Of a DNA stretch of 64,000 bases, positions 1-8,476 are shown one piece after another. Each line of letters begins with the position of its first letter. Position 1 is the stretch's first letter. A model generated the notes under the pieces. It saw only the letters and a list, made by a program, of their open reading frames with translations, searched no databases and was not told the origin of the DNA. The position numbers were made by a program, and so were the translations under genes. Source of the DNA: Ferruginibacter sp. (GTDB lineage Bacteria; Bacteroidota; Bacteroidia; Chitinophagales; Chitinophagaceae); contig JACMLJ010000065.1 of NCBI GenBank assembly GCA_014379625.1, positions 1 through 64,000 on the forward strand, read 5' to 3'.

Positions 1-2
1 AA

Positions 3-188
3 CTGCATAAAATAATGAAGGCCGACGGGCCGGAAAGGATTGAACAGGAATGGTGGTTGCAGGAAGGACAACACCGGGATTATTATTGCGTGGAAGATGA
101 AGAGGGGCACAGGTACTGGTTATTCCGCTCCGGGCATTATGATGCCACTAAATCTTATCAATGGTTTATCCATGGATTTTTTGCATAA
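3..188 (+). CDS. imuB: ImuB, Y-family DNA polymerase-like protein (C-terminal end only)
   Basis: The gene enters from the left edge of the window, so only the last 61 codons are visible; they are absent from the ORF track because no long ATG-initiated ORF remains. Reading from base 3 gives GPERIEQEWW, RDYYCVEDEEGHRYWLFR and a final WFIHGFFA, which is the conserved C-terminal tail of ImuB/DinP-like proteins. ImuB is a catalytically defective Y-family polymerase that links the beta clamp to ImuC/DnaE2 during error-prone translesion synthesis. Its stop lies 11 bases before the dnaE2 start, so the two genes are almost certainly one transcript. An imuA gene is expected just outside the window. Confidence 0.85.
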   Translation: MHKIMKADGPERIEQEWWLQEGQHRDYYCVEDEEGHRYWLFRSGHYDATKSYQWFIHGFFA

Positions 189-199
189 AGATTTGAAAT

Positions 200-3100
200 A
201 TGAATTACACAGAATTACAGGTAACCACTAATTTTAGTTTTCTGCGTGGGGCCTCTCACCCTGAAGAGTTGGCAGAACAAGCCGCAACACTTGGATACAA
301 TGAAATAGCCATAACCGACAGAAACAGTTTTGCCGGTATCGTGCGTGCCCATGTTGCTGCTAAAAAAAAAGGCATCCGCATTATCCCCGCCTGCCGCCTC
401 GATCTGCTGGATGGACTCCCCCTGCTGGCCTTTCCAACTAATAGTAAAGCATATTCGCAACTTTGCAACCTGCTCACAACAGGAAACCGGCGTGCAGAAA
501 AAGGGGAATGCCATTTATATAAAGCCGATGTGTACCAGTATGCCAGCGATGTAAAATTTGTTGTGCTGCCACCGGCCGGATTAAACGACCTGTTCAACTT
601 TGATCCAACATTTGCAAATTCATTAAAAGAATATCGTACTGCTTTCGGGGCTGATTTCTATATTGCAGCATCCCGTCGTTACCAGGGAGATGACAGCAAA
701 TATTTATACCGGTTGGCAGCGTTGTCATCACAATTAAATATACCCATGGTAGCAACAAATGATGTGCATTATCATGAAACGGCCCGTCGGCAATTACAGG
801 ATATTGTAACCTGCATACGTGAAAAATGCACCATCTATACCGCAGGTTTTCATTTGCATCCAAATGCCGAAAGATACCTGAAACCGAAAGAAGAAATGCT
901 ACGGTTGTTCAGGCAATATCCCGATGCAATATACCGTACACAGGAAATTACAGCAGCCTGTCAATTCTCATTGGATGAATTAAAATACGAATACCCCGAA
1001 GAGATAACTACAGATGGCCGCAGTCCACAGGAAGAACTTAGTTTTCTTGCCTGGCAGGGTGCCACCCAACATTTTGGAGATTGTATTCCTGAACAAACCA
1101 TTAAGGCAATTCATTATGAATTAGCCTTTATTGAACAAATGAATTATGCAGCCTATTTTCTCACCGTTTATGATATTGTACGCTTTGCCAGGCAGCAGAA
1201 GATTCTTTGCCAGGGCCGTGGTTCTGCGGCCAATTCAACTGTTTGTTATTGTCTTGGCATTACTTCTGTTGATCCTACAAAATTCGATCTGTTGTTTGAA
1301 CGTTTTATTTCTTCCGCCCGCAATGAACCACCGGATATTGACGTGGATTTTGAACATGAACGCCGGGAAGAAGTGATTCAATATATCTATCAAAAATATG
1401 GGCGTGACAGGGCGGCCATTGTTGCTACGGTTACCCAGCAACATCAAAAGGGTGCCATCAGGGATGTAGGAAAAGCGATGGGATTATCGGTGGATACGAT
1501 TAACCGTTTGTCGGGTTCTATCTGGGAATTTACCGACGAATGGTTTGAAGGCAAGCGATTATCCGAACAAGGTATGAACCCCGGCGATCAGCATCTTTGC
1601 AAAGTATTACAGCTTACCAGGGAATTCATGGGCTTTCCACGGCAGTTGGGCCAGCATACGGGAGGCTTTGTAATTACCCGTGGTAAGCTGAGTGACCTGG
1701 TACCAATTATGAATGCACGCATGGAAGACAGAACCTGCATTGAATGGAACAAGGATGATATTGATGCACTGGGTTTTATGAAAATAGATGTGCTGGCATT
1801 GGGCATGCTCACCTGCATCCGCAAAGCTTTTGATATTGCAAAACAACATTATGGTCTTGATCTGACGCTGGCGAATATCCCACAGGATGATCCTGCTGTG
1901 TATGAAATGATCTGCCATGCGGATACCATCGGTGTTTTCCAGATTGAGAGCCGTGCCCAGCAGACCATGTTACCCCGGCTGAAGCCAAGATGCTTTTACG
2001 ACCTGGTGATTGAAGTGGCGATTGTAAGACCCGGACCCATACAGGGCGATATGGTGCACCCCTATTTACGGCGTCGCAATGGAGAAGAACCGGTTGAATA
2101 TCCATCGAAGGAACTGGAAGAAATTTTAGGCCGTACTTTGGGTGTTCCATTATTCCAGGAACAGGCAATGAAGATCGCCATAGTAGCGGCAGGCTTCACA
2201 CCGGCCGAAGCAGATGAATTGCGCCGGAGCATGGCCACTTTTAAAGCGAAAGGGTTGGTCACAAAATTTGAAGAAAAATTGATCAAAGGCATGATGGAAA
2301 GAGGCTATCAACTGGAATACGCCCGGCGTGTTTTTAAACAACTGGAAGGTTTTGGCAGTTATGGTTTTCCTGAAAGCCATGCCGCAAGTTTTGCATTGCT
2401 GGTATATGTGTCGAGCTGGATCAAATGTTATTACCCGGATGTGTTTGGCTGTGCTATACTGAACAGTATGCCGATGGGTTTTTACCAGCCTGCACAGATC
2501 ATTGGTGATGCAGGCAAACATGGGGTAGAACTGAGACCGGTTGATATCAACTATTCGGTGTGGGATAATCAACTGGAAGAAAAATCAGGTAAGTATTGTG
2601 TACTTCGTCTTGGCTTCAGGCAGGTGAAAGGTTTGCGACAGGATGATATAAAGATATTGCTAACTGGCAGAAAAAAAATGTACAACAGTATCAATGAGCT
2701 CCGTGATATTGCTATACCGGAAACGGCGCTGGAGAAATTAGCGGATGCAGATGCATTCAGGTCTATTGGTCTTGATCGCCGCCAGGCATTGTGGGAAGTA
2801 TCTACCAAAGACCGGCCGGTTGCATTATTTTCCGGTCAGCCTGCAACAGATGCACAAGGAGAAAACATATCCCTCCCCGTTATGACCATATCCGAACATG
2901 TGGTACATGATTATGCTGCCACTGCATTGTCTTTAAAAGCACACCCGGTAAGTTTTGTAAGAGAAAAACTTGACCAGCTTCATATTCTGTCAGCTAAACA
3001 ACTATCCACGTTTAAAGATGGTGCATTTGTAAAAGTTGCCGGGCTTGTTTTGGTGAGGCAACGGCCCGGAACAGCAGGCGGTATTTGTTTTATGACCATT

Positions 3101-3421
3101 GAAGACGAAACAGGGTTTGCCAACCTGGTTATTTTTCCGGACCTCTTTGAAAAATTTAGAAAGGAAATTTTACAATCGCGGCTCATCATGGTGGAAGGTA
3201 AGTTACAAATTGAAGGAGAAGTGATTCATGTGATCGTAAAGCGTTGTTATAATTTTTCTCCTTTGTTGAGAACCCTTACCCCGGAAAATACTGAAACCCT
3301 GCCCCTGTTAACCCTGGCATACCCGGATGAAAAATCTATTCCGCCGGGTTTGGACAAGCGGTCGCAGGTAAGGGAAAATACAGAGAAAAAGATTTTTCCG
3401 GGGGGAAGGAATTTTAAGTGA
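200..3421 (+). CDS. dnaE2: Error-prone DNA polymerase DnaE2 (ImuC)
   Basis: The 1073-residue length is normal for DnaE2. An N-terminal PHP domain (about residues 1-200, starting near FLRGASHPEEL) is followed by the C-family polymerase core: GRGSAANS near residue 338 and the acidic catalytic motif PDIDVDFEHERR near 378. A helix-hairpin-helix region and an OB fold (KVAGLVLVRQRPGTAGG, roughly 940-1010) lie towards the C terminus. DnaE2 does the mutagenic synthesis across lesions in the ImuA-ImuB-DnaE2 mutasome and lacks proofreading. It sits directly behind imuB. The ATG at 200 follows the imuB stop closely, as expected. The last 187 bases are duplicated in decayed form 1.9 kb downstream, beyond hipBA. 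No clear LexA site can be located because the operon promoter is outside the window. Confidence 0.95.
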   Translation: MNYTELQVTTNFSFLRGASHPEELAEQAATLGYNEIAITDRNSFAGIVRAHVAAKKKGIRIIPACRLDLLDGLPLLAFPTNSKAYSQLCNLLTTGNRRAEKGECHLYKADVYQYASDVKFVVLPPAGLNDLFNFDPTFANSLKEYRTAFGADFYIAASRRYQGDDSKYLYRLAALSSQLNIPMVATNDVHYHETARRQLQDIVTCIREKCTIYTAGFHLHPNAERYLKPKEEMLRLFRQYPDAIYRTQEITAACQFSLDELKYEYPEEITTDGRSPQEELSFLAWQGATQHFGDCIPEQTIKAIHYELAFIEQMNYAAYFLTVYDIVRFARQQKILCQGRGSAANSTVCYCLGITSVDPTKFDLLFERFISSARNEPPDIDVDFEHERREEVIQYIYQKYGRDRAAIVATVTQQHQKGAIRDVGKAMGLSVDTINRLSGSIWEFTDEWFEGKRLSEQGMNPGDQHLCKVLQLTREFMGFPRQLGQHTGGFVITRGKLSDLVPIMNARMEDRTCIEWNKDDIDALGFMKIDVLALGMLTCIRKAFDIAKQHYGLDLTLANIPQDDPAVYEMICHADTIGVFQIESRAQQTMLPRLKPRCFYDLVIEVAIVRPGPIQGDMVHPYLRRRNGEEPVEYPSKELEEILGRTLGVPLFQEQAMKIAIVAAGFTPAEADELRRSMATFKAKGLVTKFEEKLIKGMMERGYQLEYARRVFKQLEGFGSYGFPESHAASFALLVYVSSWIKCYYPDVFGCAILNSMPMGFYQPAQIIGDAGKHGVELRPVDINYSVWDNQLEEKSGKYCVLRLGFRQVKGLRQDDIKILLTGRKKMYNSINELRDIAIPETALEKLADADAFRSIGLDRRQALWEVSTKDRPVALFSGQPATDAQGENISLPVMTISEHVVHDYAATALSLKAHPVSFVREKLDQLHILSAKQLSTFKDGAFVKVAGLVLVRQRPGTAGGICFMTIEDETGFANLVIFPDLFEKFRKEILQSRLIMVEGKLQIEGEVIHVIVKRCYNFSPLLRTLTPENTETLPLLTLAYPDEKSIPPGLDKRSQVRENTEKKIFPGGRNFK
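3234..3420 (+). repeat. 3' end of dnaE2, first copy of a direct repeat flanking hipBA
   Basis: This is the intact copy, coding for the last residues of DnaE2. A second direct copy lies at 5170-5357. The final 69 bases of the two copies differ at only two positions by eye; further upstream the second copy carries small insertions and deletions. Confidence 0.85.
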
Positions 3422-3494
3422 TCGTGTTGACAAAATGTGCAACAAAACCCGGAATTTTAAAATGTAGCCAGACCCATGTTACATGAAAACTGCT

Positions 3495-4754
3495 TTATTC
3501 CAACCAAAATGCATCAGACATTCTTTCCTGTTCCGCAGCAGTAATTTTATATTTCTTCGCCAGCTTTTTCCAACCTGCTACAGCATTGATTACTTCCTTT
3601 ATTATTTGATTGGCATCTTGCTGGCTTAAACGAAAGAAGTTCGCAACTTCTAACGCTAAATCAAGATCAAGTGAATTATCATGCTCACTTATATTTAAGC
3701 TCAATCCTTTTCCGAACTCATTTGGATTGATATCGTATGCAGGAGAAAGTATCCAGCCGGTATTGGTAAGCAGAAAACCATGGTTACGTAAATGGTCATC
3801 CGTGTTTTTTACACAAATGCTGAAAACAATTCTCCGCCACAATTGTACCAGGTTATTTGTTATATCAGCGCCATGTCTTGTTATAAATTCTACCAATTCC
3901 AGGTAACTTACCCCGCTTGAATTTTCACCATCGCTATGCCCCAATAAGGTCATCGCCGAAGCAAAGTGAATTCTTTCACCTGCTGCAGTTCTGTCGAAAC
4001 GCTTGGTAAGAAAAGTATGATAACTACTATTGAATTTTTGAATCCTGCCGGGTGCTGCATTGATACCAGCATTTAACGCAAGTTGATTTACAACCATTTC
4101 CCAGGCAGCTATATCCTTATCATCATTCCTGCTGGGAAATTTTGCAATCCACAAATTATGCTCCGTGTCTGTTACACTTGCTTTAGGCCTGGCACCGCCC
4201 AAAGAAGAACCAGGAGCGATCAGCATACCAATCCATTTTAAATAATCAGGGTCATCAATATTGCCCTCTTCAAATTTTAAACTTGCTTCTTCGAGATCCC
4301 TGAGCATTGCCCATGGTGGCGAGGCCATCTCTTTATTGTCATTTAAAAAAGGACCTTGCGGTGCTGTTTTAAAACGCAGGGCGCCCATTCTGTGTCTGTC
4401 AAATACGCCTAACAAAAAATCTGACTCTACTAATTTTTTGGGGGCTCGCTTTTCAATTCTTGCTATTGCAGCTTCTCTTCTCTGCATTAATACCCGTCCC
4501 CACCGATCAGGGCAGGAATCCAGGAAAACACCAAAGTTTTCTTTTTCATTTCTGGGATAATAGGCTCCGGAATAGAACTGCATATCCGGATCAATCATTT
4601 GTGAAAAACCAGTCCTAAGCCATTCATTAGCATACTCAAAAGAAAATACTTCTTTACCTCTGCCTGTTACGGCAATTAACATCCCCATCACAACAGGTTC
4701 ATCCAATCCTTGCCAGTGGGCATATACCTGTATTTCTATTCTTTCTTTTGCCAT
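3495..4754 (-). CDS. hipA: HipA-family serine/threonine kinase toxin
   Basis: About 419 residues, the normal HipA size. The N-terminal Couple_hipA region (about 1-110) is followed by the HipA_C kinase domain. Visible landmarks are the Gly/Ser-rich loop GSSLGGARPKAS (about 180), a catalytic loop NTDDHLRNHG (about 320) that carries the catalytic Asp and metal-binding Asn, and the DFG-equivalent SPAYDINP. HipA toxins phosphorylate aminoacyl-tRNA synthetases and induce growth arrest. The ORF track begins at a GTG at 4757; I prefer the ATG at 4754, the next codon. The GTG overlaps the hipB stop (TAGTGATG), so translation is likely coupled. The operon lies between two copies of the dnaE2 3' end. 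Confidence 0.9.
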   Translation of the reverse strand: MAKERIEIQVYAHWQGLDEPVVMGMLIAVTGRGKEVFSFEYANEWLRTGFSQMIDPDMQFYSGAYYPRNEKENFGVFLDSCPDRWGRVLMQRREAAIARIEKRAPKKLVESDFLLGVFDRHRMGALRFKTAPQGPFLNDNKEMASPPWAMLRDLEEASLKFEEGNIDDPDYLKWIGMLIAPGSSLGGARPKASVTDTEHNLWIAKFPSRNDDKDIAAWEMVVNQLALNAGINAAPGRIQKFNSSYHTFLTKRFDRTAAGERIHFASAMTLLGHSDGENSSGVSYLELVEFITRHGADITNNLVQLWRRIVFSICVKNTDDHLRNHGFLLTNTGWILSPAYDINPNEFGKGLSLNISEHDNSLDLDLALEVANFFRLSQQDANQIIKEVINAVAGWKKLAKKYKITAAEQERMSDAFWLE

Positions 4755-4756
4755 CA

Positions 4757-5068
4757 CTATAATTTTTTGGGGGCCCTTTGCTTTACATTCAATCCTGCAT
4801 CCTGTAGTTTCCTGCCTAAGACATCATCTGCTCCTACTTTTAGCAGGTCTTTTTCCAGGTTTAGTACAAATAGCACCTGGGCACATGATGCCAAAGAAAC
4901 GCCGGGTATTCCTTTTTCTATAGACAACAATGTAGGCCGGCTAATACCAGCCCGTTCTGCTACCTGCTCTGCACTTAGTTTTCTTCGCAAACGGGCCAGC
5001 TTAATATTTTCACCCAATTCTTTTAAAATCCTGCTTATAGATGGAAGTAATATTTCTTTGCTTTTCAT
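4757..5068 (-). CDS. hipB: HipB-like HTH antitoxin
   Basis: A 103-residue protein with an HTH_3/Cro-CI domain: AEQVAERAGISRPTLLSIEKG at about residues 33-53. It is the antitoxin and autorepressor of the downstream hipA, whose start touches its stop codon. The C-terminal tail (LGRKLQDAGLNVKQRAPKKL) is basic and probably flexible. Two palindromes of the form GTAAA...TTTAC sit within 55 bases upstream and flank a TAnnTTTG element, which fits autoregulation. HipB usually binds such paired operators as dimers. Confidence 0.88.
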   Translation of the reverse strand: MKSKEILLPSISRILKELGENIKLARLRRKLSAEQVAERAGISRPTLLSIEKGIPGVSLASCAQVLFVLNLEKDLLKVGADDVLGRKLQDAGLNVKQRAPKKL

Positions 5069-5072
5069 AACA

Positions 5073-5120
5073 GTAAATATAATTTACAAAATTAGGCATT
5101 TTTGTAAAGTAAAATTTACA
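5073..5120 (-). promoter_or_regulatory. hipBA promoter with two palindromic operators
   Basis: Two perfect palindromes share the GTAAA/TTTAC core: GTAAATATAATTTAC (5073-5087) and TGTAAAGTAAAATTTACA (5103-5120). Their centres are about 31 bases apart, close to three helical turns. A minus-strand TAATTTTG (5087-5094), matching the Bacteroidota TAnnTTTG element, begins at the edge of the first palindrome. The arrangement fits HipB repressing its own operon. Binding is inferred. Confidence 0.6.
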
Positions 5121-5169
5121 TTAAGTGAGTTTTATCAAATTATACTTTTATACGGTGCTAATTGCTGAT

Positions 5170-5357
5170 TCGTAAAGCGTTGTTATAATTTTTCTCCTTT
5201 ATTGAGAACCCTAACCCCCGGCAAATAATGAAAACCTGCCCCTGTTAACCCAGGCATACCCTGATGAAAAATCTATTCCGCCCGGGTTGGACAAGCGGTC
5301 GCAGGTAAGGGAAAATGCAGAGAAAAAGATTTTTCCGGGGGGAAGGAATTTCAAGTA
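5170..5357 (+). pseudogene. Decayed second copy of the dnaE2 3' end
   Basis: Starting at CGTAAAGCGTTG, the sequence repeats the last 187 bases of dnaE2, including the stop position (TAA here, TGA in the intact gene). Indels around 5210-5290 break the reading frame (a stop appears soon after TPGK), so it cannot encode the domain. With the intact copy at 3234-3420 it brackets hipBA. It records either a partial tandem duplication or an integration that regenerated the end of dnaE2. Confidence 0.85.
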
Positions 5358-5531
5358 ATAGCATGCTTATGATACCAGCTTTTGTTTTTCATAGCATCAT
5401 CGTTGCGTCGCAATCCTTTCATCAGCATACCTGCGGGCAACATTTTATTTTCAGCTTTTAATATATACTCAACGAAGGGCAGGTAAAATAATATCCCGCG
5501 AATGATTACTGAGCGTTTTAAATGTTTTAGC
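5352..5531 (-). pseudogene. Short open fragment of an unrecognised gene
   Basis: The minus strand stays open for about 57 codons with a protein-like sequence (for example GILFYLPFVEYILKAENK and GMLMKGLRRNDDAMK). It is closed by stops at both ends and lacks a credible start. Its 3' end runs into the dnaE2 repeat, so it may be the stump of a gene cut by the same rearrangement. I do not recognise the family. Confidence 0.25.
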
Positions 5532-5541
5532 GGTTATAGGA

Positions 5542-6078
5542 TTATGCAGTTGCGACAACCCTTTCTTTCTTTTTCAAAAGCAAGGCACTGATCAACGAAA
5601 CAGCCAGGCCTACCGGAAGAATTTCTGAATAGGTAAGCAGCGCATTAAAAAACGGGTTCTTATACATTTCGCCGAACTTAGCCATTGCTGCACTTTGTTT
5701 GGCTATCTCTGCCTGGCCGGCCCCGGATGCTTTTAGTTTTTCCAATACATGCGCACTGTATTTTTCAGCAAAATCGGGTATGAAGAAATAGTAATCGATC
5801 AGCCAGACAATCACATACATGGTAGATGCGATGAGGGTGATATATAACCCTACCCGGAAAGCTTTACCGAAAGATATTTCTCCTCCATTGTGTTTATCCC
5901 TCGTAATTTTGGTTCCCACAAAAATTAGTGAAAAAGCAAGGATCATGAGGGTGTAGCCATAGAGCATGCCGTTATTGAAATCAATATCACCCGCTTTACC
6001 CAATATCATCAGGCCGATAAACAGTGAAGTGCTGATCAGCCCGGCAATCAATCCACAAATAAGAATAGTTTTTTTCAT
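5542..6078 (-). CDS. DUF4199 family membrane protein
   Basis: The 178 residues form four predicted membrane helices: about 4-27, 40-58, 76-96 and 148-168. A cytoplasmic or periplasmic loop (FIPDFAEKYSAHVLEKLKASGAG) lies between helices 3 and 4. The helix pattern, the central GKAFRVGLYI segment and the end LLKKKE match DUF4199, a Bacteroidota family of unknown function. It lies 116 bases downstream of a membrane-anchored LuxR-type regulator on the same strand, so the two may be co-transcribed. No catalytic residues are apparent. Confidence 0.8.
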   Translation of the reverse strand: MKKTILICGLIAGLISTSLFIGLMILGKAGDIDFNNGMLYGYTLMILAFSLIFVGTKITRDKHNGGEISFGKAFRVGLYITLIASTMYVIVWLIDYYFFIPDFAEKYSAHVLEKLKASGAGQAEIAKQSAAMAKFGEMYKNPFFNALLTYSEILPVGLAVSLISALLLKKKERVVATA

Positions 6079-6194
6079 TTGATTTGTTTTAGTTAGAAGA
6101 TGACCGTAAAATTGGTGCTCCAGCTTTAGATTGGACTCATACTTTCGGGTGATTTTGACGTTCTACGCCTTTTTCACCTATAAGGATGAACGCA

Positions 6195-6671
6195 TCAGGC
6201 CAAAAGGCCGGTTCTTTTTGCTTTCTCAATGGCCTGGGTTCTTCGTTTCACCTCTAACTTTTCAAATAACCTCGATGAGTGGGTTTTGATGGTATTCACT
6301 GATAAATATAAACGGGAAGCGATCTCCTGGTTACTTAAACCTTCAGACATTAATGACAATACCTCCCACTCGCGTTTGCTGATGCCGTGGGTGAGGAGCA
6401 GTTTTTCATCAGGAACAAAATCTCCGGCAGGCTTGCTTATGTATATCTCTTTTTCAATAATTATGGTTTCGGTTTTTGGCTTGCTTAATTTGATGGCCAG
6501 CCAAATACCCAGGCTGGTAAATATGAGGGCAATTACGCCAATATAAACTTCAAAAGCATGGTCCATGATCACAAAACGGAATTCCAGCCATTTCAAAAAT
6601 AAAAGGATACCGGCGAGCGATGCGCCATAGAGGATAACCAGTTTGTTTTTCGAAAACATTTTGCCAAACAT
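6195..6671 (-). CDS. Membrane-anchored LuxR-type HTH regulator
   Basis: 158 residues. Two hydrophobic helices (about 11-28 and 35-58) precede a short linker and a C-terminal LuxR/GerE domain: [20 protein letters not shown], then [20 protein letters not shown], residues about 93-158. There is no receiver or ligand domain, so the DNA-binding domain appears tethered to the inner membrane. This architecture (2TM-LuxR) is found next to DUF4199 genes in Bacteroidota and suggests that DUF4199 senses or modulates the regulator; that link is inference. Confidence 0.82.
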   Translation of the reverse strand: MFGKMFSKNKLVILYGASLAGILLFLKWLEFRFVIMDHAFEVYIGVIALIFTSLGIWLAIKLSKPKTETIIIEKEIYISKPAGDFVPDEKLLLTHGISKREWEVLSLMSEGLSNQEIASRLYLSVNTIKTHSSRLFEKLEVKRRTQAIEKAKRTGLLA

Positions 6672-6886
6672 GCCAGGTCTGATTTTTTGAAAAGATAAAT
6701 AAATTTAAGCAATAGAGGAGTTTGGCTTCAATATAAAACACCACAATTAATTGAAATAATATCACTTAATTCAAAATCGTTATTGCAATGTGCATTTCAA
6801 TTAACGCTACCGTTTGATGCAAATGGACGGTGGATAAACCGCACATGACTCCCAGTCGTGGCTGGTGTTCCAACCAGTCAGGGACA

Positions 6887-7032
6887 AAGGCATCAATAAA
6901 ACCTGTTTTTGCTTATTCTATCGTTTTATCCTGGAATGCACCTGCAAAGCCAATTACAGGAACCTTTTAATTGCCACGGTTACAACCCTCAATGCAGATT
7001 GCGGTGCAGTAAATGACCAACCAGCTTTTCAT
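6887..7032 (-). pseudogene. Relic of an ABC transporter substrate-binding lipoprotein (N-terminal part)
   Basis: From an ATG at 7032 the minus strand reads a lipoprotein-like start ending in IEGC, then KVPVIGFAGAFQDKTIE and AKTGFIDAF. This resembles the beginning of ABC_sub_bind proteins, which have a VPVIGF...T.AQARKGF.DAL pattern. Two in-frame TAA codons interrupt it (after CNRGN and after KTIE), and similarity fades after about 48 codons. Confidence 0.4.
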
Positions 7033-7215
7033 GGTTTTTAATTTTTAATCCGGTCAAATAATCAAATTTGTTTATTGTAAAATACTAAATTAAAAATAGG
7101 GAATATTTTAATTGACAATTGATAATATGCTGGTGGAAAGGTGTGCAATTTTGATAAAAACCAAGTTGTATTTATATTGGTTTTTTTGTACATTAGCCCC
7201 CTAAATCAAAAAATT

Positions 7216-7875
7216 ATGAAAAAAATAATCATTGCCTTCTGTACCGTTTCCTTCCTGCTGGCCTGCAACAGTGAAGACAAATCCGGTGCAAAAACTGAAG
7301 AAGCAAAAATGGATTCAACCACTACGGTTTCAAAAGAAAAGTCTGACGAATGGGTGCCTGTTGATTCTGCCACTGCTATGAAATCGATGATGGAAGCCGG
7401 CACACCGGGTCAGCAACATACTATGCTGGCAAAAAGTGATGGAAAATGGACGGCCGAAACCACCATGTGGATGGCGCCCGGTGCGCCCCCAATGGTGGCC
7501 AAAAGCAGCGCTGTAAATAAAATGGTGCTCGGGGGCCGCTACCAGCAAACAAGCTTCAAAGGGGATTTTATGGGTATGCCTTTTGAAGGCTCCAGCACTA
7601 CCGGCTACGACAATGCTAAAAAAATGTATTTTACTACCTGGATGGATAATATGAGTACGGGTTTGATGAACATGGAAGGCACTTGGGATGAAGCTTCGAA
7701 ATCCATAAATTTTAAAGGCAAAATGCTCTGCCCCGCCAATGGTAAAGAATGTGAAATGAGGGAAGTGTACAAATTTGTGGATGATAATACGCAGGTGATG
7801 GAAATGTACGGCCCGGATATGAAAACCGGGAAAGAATACAAAAGCATGGAAATAAAATTTGTAAAAAGTAAATAA
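7216..7875 (+). CDS. DUF1579 family lipoprotein
   Basis: The ORF track starts at a GTG (7141), but a lipoprotein signal peptide begins at the ATG at 7216: a basic start, a hydrophobic stretch and the lipobox FLLAC. The mature protein has about 200 residues. The segment AVNKMVLGGRYQQTSFKGDF followed by GMPFEGSSTTGYDNAKKMY is typical of DUF1579, a lipocalin-like beta-barrel family of unknown function. It probably sits in the inner leaflet of the outer membrane or on the periplasmic face. The gene stands alone and ends in a strong terminator. Confidence 0.82.
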   Translation: MKKIIIAFCTVSFLLACNSEDKSGAKTEEAKMDSTTTVSKEKSDEWVPVDSATAMKSMMEAGTPGQQHTMLAKSDGKWTAETTMWMAPGAPPMVAKSSAVNKMVLGGRYQQTSFKGDFMGMPFEGSSTTGYDNAKKMYFTTWMDNMSTGLMNMEGTWDEASKSINFKGKMLCPANGKECEMREVYKFVDDNTQVMEMYGPDMKTGKEYKSMEIKFVKSK

Positions 7876-7894
7876 GTATTTGAAAGTTATTATT

Positions 7895-7932
7895 AAACAG
7901 GCTGCCTATTTTAAGGCAGCCTGTTTTCTTTT
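7895..7932 (+). terminator. Rho-independent terminator
   Basis: A perfect 12-bp stem AAACAGGCTGCC / GGCAGCCTGTTT with an 8-base loop is followed by a T-rich run (TCTTTTCTTTTT), 20 bases after the DUF1579 stop. Confidence 0.85.
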
Positions 7933-7975
7933 CTTTTTAGGCCCCGTCCATGCGTGATTACAATGGCCTTAATTT

Positions 7976-8360
7976 CTATACAATATCGCCCGGCATTATG
8001 CCGCCTCCTTTCGGGGATGCTGGTTTGCGTTCGAGGTAAGCAATCCTTCTTTAATTTAAATTTCCCTGGTATGCTGATAGTGCTACAGGTTTGAATGCTT
8101 CTATTTGGGTAATCATCTTTTAGTATAGTTTGGCAATTTTACCTGCCGTTGCTGTGATGGCATATTTGTTTGCTCCTTTGGCTTTCATTCGTTGAAAATA
8201 ATCTCCTAACCAATGATCACTTTTTTATACTGCATTGGGGCATACTTAAAGGATAATACTGCGGTATTAGTTTTCTTTTTCAATACATGACTGCTGATCT
8301 GTTTACCGCCAGATATTTTATTATTGAGGCGCAGGTTTAGCAGCCAATAAATCTTTTATC
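7976..8360 (-). pseudogene. IS110-family transposase relic (C-terminal part)
   Basis: Joining minus-strand frames gives YWLLNLRLNNKISGGK, then LGDYFQRMKAKGANKYAI, TATAGKIAKLYYKMI and finally IAYLERKPASPKGGG before a TAG at 7976. NKISGGK and the MKAKGANKYAI.ATA.KIA block are typical of the C-terminal Transposase_20 domain of IS110/IS116/IS902 elements. Frame changes and an in-frame stop show it is dead. No N-terminal DEDD domain or element ends are visible. Confidence 0.6.
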
Positions 8361-8476
8361 GGTTTTCCATTTGTATAATCAGTGAATACCATTCGCAATT
8401 TTGAAGATAGGGATGCAAAACAATTGCTTTCCAGGTTTGAAATTCACTTCTTTCCATTCCCTCCTAATTTCTAAAA

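Noticed and set aside
40-231. 63-codon ORF overlapping the start
   Set aside because: Another frame carries the ImuB C-terminus, and this ORF runs past the dnaE2 start; it is a shadow.
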